Origin: Blastococcus tunisiensis | Lineage (GTDB): Bacteria; Actinomycetota; Actinomycetes; Mycobacteriales; Geodermatophilaceae | NCBI RefSeq assembly: GCF_900112815.1 | Contig: NZ_FOND01000002.1 | Coordinates: 338,551-402,550, forward strand | Direction: 5' to 3' | DNA length: 64,000 bases | Part shown: positions 61,712-64,000 of the stretch, one piece after another | Position numbering within the stretch: the first letter of the stretch is position 1 | Layout of the letters: each line of letters begins with the position of its first letter | Made by a program: the position numbers and the translations under genes | Notes under the pieces: generated by a model | What the model saw: the letters and a program-made list of their open reading frames with translations, nothing else | The model's database searches: none | What the model was told of the DNA's origin: nothing

Positions 61712-62491
61712 GTGGGGGCGCGCCAGAAGGTTCGCGAAGCAGTCGTGCAGGTCTACGAGCGGCGTCTGGCACGGGCGCTGGAGGGTGCCGACGTCCCCCG
61801 CCACGTCGGCGTCATCATGGACGGCAACCGGCGCTGGGCCCGGGCGATCGGGCTCGAGGACGTCGCCCACGGCCACCGCCGGGGAGCGGACAAGATCGTC
61901 GACCTGCTCGGCTGGTGCGACGACGCCGGGGTCTCCGTCGTCACCCTGTTCATGCTCTCGACCGACAACCTCAACCGGCCGGAGCCGGAGCTGCAGGCGC
62001 TGCTACAGATCATCGAGGACGTCGCCGTCGACCTGTCCCGCCCCGGCCGGCCGTGGCAGGTGCGGTCGATGGGGGCGCCGGAGGTGCTGCCGCCGGAGAC
62101 CGTCGCCGTGCTCAAGCAGGCCGAGGAGGACACCCGCGACCGGTCCGGGGCCACGGTGAACCTGGCCGTCGGCTACGGCGGACGGCAGGAGATCGCCGAC
62201 GCCGTCCGTTCGCTGCTGGCCGAGCACGCCGCCCGCGGGACGTCCCTGGAGGAGCTGGTGCAGGCCCTGGAGGTCGAGCACATCGCCGAGCACCTCTACA
62301 CCCGCGGCCAGCCAGATCCCGATCTGGTCATCCGCACCAGTGGCGAGCAGCGGCTGTCCGGGTTCCTCCTCTGGCAGACGGCGAACACCGAGTTCCACTT
62401 CACCGACGTGTACTGGCCGGACTTCCGGCGGGTGGACTTCCTGCGCGCGCTGCGGGACTACTCCGCCCGGCACCGCCGGTTCGGCAGCTGA
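61712..62491 (+). CDS. uppS: Isoprenyl transferase (cis-prenyl diphosphate synthase)
   Basis: Adds isopentenyl units in cis to an allylic diphosphate to build polyprenyl carriers. The 259-residue product has VGVIMDGNRRWAR (Mg2+ Asp37), the substrate region VVTLFMLSTDNLNRPEPE and the closing IRTSGEQRLSGFLLWQ. Context next to a hemolysin-III gene and mca matches M. tuberculosis Rv1086, the short-chain Z-farnesyl diphosphate synthase, so it may make the C15 intermediate rather than the full carrier. It could supply the lipid used by the EPS pathway. Confidence 0.93.
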   Translation: MGARQKVREAVVQVYERRLARALEGADVPRHVGVIMDGNRRWARAIGLEDVAHGHRRGADKIVDLLGWCDDAGVSVVTLFMLSTDNLNRPEPELQALLQIIEDVAVDLSRPGRPWQVRSMGAPEVLPPETVAVLKQAEEDTRDRSGATVNLAVGYGGRQEIADAVRSLLAEHAARGTSLEELVQALEVEHIAEHLYTRGQPDPDLVIRTSGEQRLSGFLLWQTANTEFHFTDVYWPDFRRVDFLRALRDYSARHRRFGS

Positions 62492-62540
62492 GGGCCTGCC
62501 GGTTCCCGGTCGGTCGTGCGCGGCTGCGAAACTGCGGGCC

Positions 62541-63758
62541 ATGTCGGCGCTCCCTCTCGACCTCCCCCTCGAGTACGTGCGGCTCGGGTTGCGGTTCGAC
62601 CGGCTGGAGGCCGGCTTCGTGGATGCCTACACCGGCGACCCGGCGCTGCGCGCCCGGGTCGCCGACGAGCCGGCGCCCACGCCGGCCGGTCTGCGGGACC
62701 AGGCGCGTGCCCTGCTCGGCGAGCTGGACTCCGCCGGCCTGCCGGCCGACCGCACCGACTACCTGCGCGGGCAGCTGACCGGGCTGGAGTGCAGCGCCCG
62801 CGCGATGAGCGGCGAGCCGGTGCGGTTCGTCGAGCAGGTTCGGGCGTACTTCCAGGTCGACGTGGTGCTCGGGGACCCGGCGCAGTACGCGGCCGCGCAC
62901 GCCGAGCTGGACACCCTGCTGCCGGGCGGCGGCACGCTGGCCGAGCGGTACGCCGCGCACCGCCGTCGCGAGGAGTGCCCGCCGGCCCGGCTGGAGTCCG
63001 CGGTGCACGCCCTGTCCAGCGCGCTGCGCGACCGGGTGCGCGGGCAGTACGGCCTGCCGGAGGTGGAGACGGTCCGGTACGAGGTGGTCACCGACAAGCC
63101 GTGGTCGGGCTTCAACTACTACGAGGGCGACTACCGCTCCCGCGTGGCGATCAACGCCGACCTCCCGCACCGGCTCTCCCAGCTGCCGCACCTGGTGGCC
63201 CACGAGTCCTACCCGGGGCACCACACCGAGCACTGCCGCAAGGAGCGCGGGCTGGTGGAGCGCGCCGACCGGGCCGAGCACACCGTCTTCCTGGTGAACA
63301 CCCCCGAGTGCCTGATGGCGGAGGGGCTGGCCGACCTCGGCGTCCAGGCGTCGATCGGGGAGGGCTGGGGACCGTGGGCGGCCGAGATCCTGGGCGACCT
63401 CGGGCTGCGCTTCGACGGGCACCTCGCCGAGCGGATCGCCGCGGCGGCGGCGCCGCTGAACCGGGTGCGGCAGGACGCCGCTGTCCTGCTGCACGACCGC
63501 GGCGCCGACGAGTCCGAGGTGAGCGCGTACCTGCAGCGCTGGTCGCTGGTCAGCCCCGAGTGGGCCGCCCAGCAGATCCGCTTCCTCACCGACCCCCTGT
63601 GGCGGGCCTACATCTCCACCTACGTCGAGGGCTTCGACCTGCTGTCCCGGTGGCTCGCCGCCCGGCCGGAGGCGCAGTCGGTGGCCGACCGTTTCGTCCG
63701 CCTGCTCGACGAGCCCCTCACGCCGCACGCCGTGGCCGACGAGCTGCGGGGCAGCTGA
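62541..63758 (+). CDS. DUF885-family protein, putative zinc hydrolase
   Basis: A 405-residue protein. The motif VAHESYPGHHTEHCRKE (His221, Glu222, His227) looks like an extended HExxxxH metal site shared by the DUF885 family; YVEGFDLLSRWL is the conserved C-terminus. Members are thought to be metallopeptidases or related hydrolases but activity is unproven. ATG 62541 has a weak -10-like element (GAAACT) seven bases upstream. Four bases separate its stop region from the next gene. Confidence 0.85.
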   Translation: MSALPLDLPLEYVRLGLRFDRLEAGFVDAYTGDPALRARVADEPAPTPAGLRDQARALLGELDSAGLPADRTDYLRGQLTGLECSARAMSGEPVRFVEQVRAYFQVDVVLGDPAQYAAAHAELDTLLPGGGTLAERYAAHRRREECPPARLESAVHALSSALRDRVRGQYGLPEVETVRYEVVTDKPWSGFNYYEGDYRSRVAINADLPHRLSQLPHLVAHESYPGHHTEHCRKERGLVERADRAEHTVFLVNTPECLMAEGLADLGVQASIGEGWGPWAAEILGDLGLRFDGHLAERIAAAAAPLNRVRQDAAVLLHDRGADESEVSAYLQRWSLVSPEWAAQQIRFLTDPLWRAYISTYVEGFDLLSRWLAARPEAQSVADRFVRLLDEPLTPHAVADELRGS

Positions 63759-63761
63759 CCC

Positions 63762-64000
63762 ATGAGCGGCCGGTACGACGACCGGGAGGCGCGCCTGCTC
63801 GGGCTGTGGACGGCTGCCTGGCTCGGTGGGCTCCTGCTGGCCGGGCTGCTGTGGGTGGGCGACCTGTCCCTGCAGTGGCCGGTGCTGCTCGTGCCGGTGC
63901 TCTGGGCGCTGGTCGCGGTCCGGCCGCGGCGGTCCCGGACGCCGAACTCCCGGGACCCGGGCTCCTCGGACCCGGACTCCTCGGACCCGGACTCCTCGGA
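63762..64000 (+). CDS. Putative small membrane protein, 3'-truncated
   Basis: Begins ATG 63762, three bases after the DUF885 stop, and runs off the window. The N-terminus is hydrophilic (MSGRYDDREARL), followed by two hydrophobic segments (LWTAAWLGGLLLAGLLWVG and WPVLLVPVLWALVAV), a basic turn (RPRRSRTP) and the start of an SDPDS repeat. Family not recognised. Likely an actinobacterial small integral membrane protein. Confidence 0.6.
   Translation, partial: MSGRYDDREARLLGLWTAAWLGGLLLAGLLWVGDLSLQWPVLLVPVLWALVAVRPRRSRTPNSRDPGSSDPDSSDPDSS
63962..64000. repeat. 15-bp tandem repeat at the window end
   Basis: CTCCTCGGACCCGGA occurs at 63962 and 63977, with a third partial copy to 64000. It is in frame and encodes repeated SDPDS in the putative membrane protein's tail. 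Confidence 0.8.

Overview
The window is 64 kb of very GC-rich DNA with GTG/ATG starts, mycothiol genes (mca, a maleylpyruvate-isomerase-fold protein), an ANTAR regulator, and gene orders known from Mycobacterium and other actinomycetes. It reads as the chromosome of a free-living actinobacterium. The repeat types and gene set are compatible with Geodermatophilaceae (Blastococcus, Geodermatophilus or Modestobacter), but that family assignment is inference.

Layout. 1-6,877 is a housekeeping block: the end of ispE, a TetR regulator and an acyl-lipid desaturase on the minus strand, tRNA-Gln(TTG), glmU, prs, rplY and pth. 6,878-29,659 is an exopolysaccharide (EPS) locus wrapped around mfd. Its genes are a polyprenyl-phosphate sugar-1-phosphate transferase, a large minus-strand fusion (acetoacetyl-CoA-synthetase-like adenylation domain, carrier protein, hexapeptide acyltransferase) with its own phosphopantetheinyl transferase, mfd, a low-molecular-weight tyrosine phosphatase, a Tat-exported beta-helix protein, a Wzy-type polymerase, a secreted PIG-L deacetylase carrying three F5/8-type domains, a stand-alone acyltransferase paralogous to the fusion's last domain, a WecG/TagA-type and a GT4-type glycosyltransferase, a Wzx-type flippase, a Wzz/Wzc-type kinase and an SGNH-hydrolase lipoprotein. 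29,735-37,296 returns to conserved housekeeping genes: a SurA-like lipoprotein, mazG, an MscS-type channel, eno, a FtsB/DivIC-type protein, DUF501, Ppx/GppA and a family-5 uracil-DNA glycosylase. 37,286-53,746 holds an esterase, an unusual tRNA gene, a Bax-inhibitor-1 protein, a thiolase, an SGNH hydrolase, DUF2252, a RelE/Phd toxin-antitoxin pair, a MoxR/VWA pair, ilvA, a DrrAB-type ABC exporter, an M3 peptidase, an RNHCP protein and greA. 53,996-64,000 holds mca and its small membrane partner, two secreted AMIN-like paralogues, a GAF-ANTAR regulator, a possible ribbon-helix-helix protein, a menaquinone/geranylgeranyl reductase, a hemolysin-III protein, a cis-prenyltransferase, a DUF885 hydrolase and a truncated membrane protein.

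How the genes work together. The EPS genes form a complete Wzx/Wzy-type pathway: priming, glycosyl transfer, flipping, polymerisation and kinase/phosphatase control. To this are added enzymes that decorate or trim the polymer. The most novel-looking element is a carrier-protein-dependent acylation module (fusion plus phosphopantetheinyl transferase) that could load an acyl group and pass it to a sugar intermediate, much as the Dlt system uses a carrier for D-alanine. Two further themes are many genes with a -10-like hexamer 6-7 bases upstream of the start codon, suggesting leaderless transcripts, and several families of palindromic intergenic repeats that sit where terminators are expected.
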